DNA from: Lentisphaeria bacterium UBA1732
GTDB lineage: Bacteria; Verrucomicrobiota; Lentisphaeria; Victivallales; UBA1829
NCBI GenBank assembly: GCA_002315855.1
Contig: DCIG01000031.1
Location: 1,516-10,260 of the forward strand
Length of the DNA: 8,745 bases
Direction of reading: 5' to 3'
Below, piece after piece: positions 7,745-8,745 of this stretch (positions are counted from its first letter, which is position 1; each line of letters begins with the position of its first letter). Below the pieces are notes generated by a model. It was not told where the DNA came from and ran no database searches. It saw only the letters and a program-made list of their open reading frames with translations. The translations under genes were made by a program, and so were the position numbers.

Positions 7745-8745
7745 ATGATTGACAGTTCCTACACCCGTGAAGAATATCAGCCTCTGAGCCAGTTCGAGGC
7801 TGTTGTAATCAAAGTGGCCGCTCCGGAAACAATCCGTTCCTGGAGTCATGGCGAAGTCAAGAACGCGGAAACCATCAACTACCGTACTCTTAAGCCTGAA
7901 AAAGGCGGTCTTTTCTGCGAAAAGATTTTCGGCCCGACTCATGACTGGGAATGCTCTTGCGGACGTTACAAACGCGTGAAAAATAAAGGTATTGTCTGCG
8001 AACACTGCGGCGTCGAAATCACCCTTTCCAAAGTCCGTCGCGAACGCATGGGACATATCGAACTTGCGGTTCCGGTTTCTCATATCTGGTTCTTCAAGTG
8101 TATGCCCAGCCGTATCGGGCACATGTGCGATATGAACGTCCGTTCTTTGGAAAAAGTGCTCTACTACGAAGAATATGTCGTTACCGATCCGGGCGATACT
8201 CCTCTCCAGCTGGGACAGTCCCTTTCCGAACTCCAGTACGATCAGGCCGTGGAAGAATACGGCGACAGCTTCAAAGCCGAAATGGGTGCTTCTGCAATCC
8301 GTTCTCTGCTCGAAGGCATCGATCTGGAACCGCTCCGCGCAAAACTGGAAGTCGAATTCGCTTCCACTCGCAACAAAGCCACTCGTAAAAAACTTTCCAA
8401 GCGTCTGCGCCTCGTCGAAGGCTTCATCAGCAGCGGTTCCCGCCCGGAATGGATGATTATGCAGGTTCTCCCTGTACTTCCTCCTGACCTGCGCCCGCTG
8501 GTTGCCATTGACGGCGGCCGTTTCGCCTCCAGCGACTTGAACGACCTCTATCGCCGCGTGATTAACCGCAACAACCGCTTGAAACAGCTTCTCCAGACCA
8601 AGACCCCGGATGTCATCATCCGCAACGAAAAACGTATGCTTCAGGAAGCTGTGGATGCTCTGCTTGACAACGGCCGCCATGGCCGTCCCGTTACCGGTGC
8701 AGGCGGACGTACTCTGAAGAGCCTCAGCGAAATGCTGAAAGGCAA
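7745..8745 (+). CDS. rpoC: DNA-directed RNA polymerase subunit beta', N-terminal part (3' end outside window)
   Basis: Beta' forms the clamp and carries the catalytic magnesium-binding aspartates. Only 333 codons are in the window, and the NADFDGD catalytic motif lies beyond the end. Present are the zipper and N-terminal zinc-binding domain with C70, C72, C85 and C88 (CSCGRYKRVKNKGIVCEHC), the clamp core, EWMIMQVLPVLPPDLRPLVAIDGGRFASSDLND (about 235-266), and the clamp coiled coil that binds sigma region 2 (about 267-310, including RVINRNNRLKQLL and RNEKRMLQEAVDALLDNG). AAGGAAAG at 7729-7736 supports ATG 7745. No frameshift or stop is seen. The gene is co-transcribed with rpoB. Confidence 0.98.
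   Translation, partial: MIDSSYTREEYQPLSQFEAVVIKVAAPETIRSWSHGEVKNAETINYRTLKPEKGGLFCEKIFGPTHDWECSCGRYKRVKNKGIVCEHCGVEITLSKVRRERMGHIELAVPVSHIWFFKCMPSRIGHMCDMNVRSLEKVLYYEEYVVTDPGDTPLQLGQSLSELQYDQAVEEYGDSFKAEMGASAIRSLLEGIDLEPLRAKLEVEFASTRNKATRKKLSKRLRLVEGFISSGSRPEWMIMQVLPVLPPDLRPLVAIDGGRFASSDLNDLYRRVINRNNRLKQLLQTKTPDVIIRNEKRMLQEAVDALLDNGRHGRPVTGAGGRTLKSLSEMLKG

Overview
This window is the bacterial tuf-rpmG-trnW-secE-nusG-rplKAJL-rpoBC cluster, entirely on the + strand. It is core translation and transcription machinery. I found no mobile element, CRISPR array, phage gene or uncharacterised accessory system in it. The proteins look intact and conserved, and the spacing is tight. The points of interest are RNA structures at the gene junctions and some unusual residues in otherwise conserved proteins.

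Organism: a bacterium of roughly 50% GC. The RpoB N-terminal third (for example the HRSPG and IIPDRGSW blocks followed by a basic RRKKRRK stretch), a compact RpoB of 1274 residues, a single-span SecE, a C+ type L33 and trnW placed before secE-nusG resemble the Planctomycetes-Verrucomicrobia-Chlamydiae group. My best guess is Lentisphaerota or a close relative. This is inference from remembered family sequences, not from a search.

Layout. Positions 1-189 are the 3' end of tuf. A near-perfect 18-bp GAAA-capped hairpin (217-256) separates it from rpmG (279-428). A second hairpin (447-486) ends two bases before tRNA-Trp(CCA) (489-564). Then come secE (595-813) and nusG (838-1458). A 91-nt spacer holds an 11-bp helix just before the rplK Shine-Dalgarno, a candidate L1 autoregulatory site. 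rplK (1550-1978) overlaps rplA (1971-2684), which overlaps rplJ (2681-3205) by ATGA; rplL (3232-3639) has its own strong Shine-Dalgarno. The 256-nt rplL-rpoB spacer holds a long terminator-like hairpin and several smaller ones, in the position of the known E. coli rplL-rpoB attenuator. rpoB (3896-7720) and the first 333 codons of rpoC (7745-8745) finish the window.

Together the genes make a translation factor (EF-Tu), large-subunit proteins (L33 and the L1, L11, L10, L12 stalk proteins), a translocon subunit (SecE), a transcription elongation factor (NusG) and the two large RNA polymerase subunits. No convincing sigma-70 promoter was seen, so the genes are probably read from a promoter upstream of the window, with output tuned by processing, attenuation and translational coupling.
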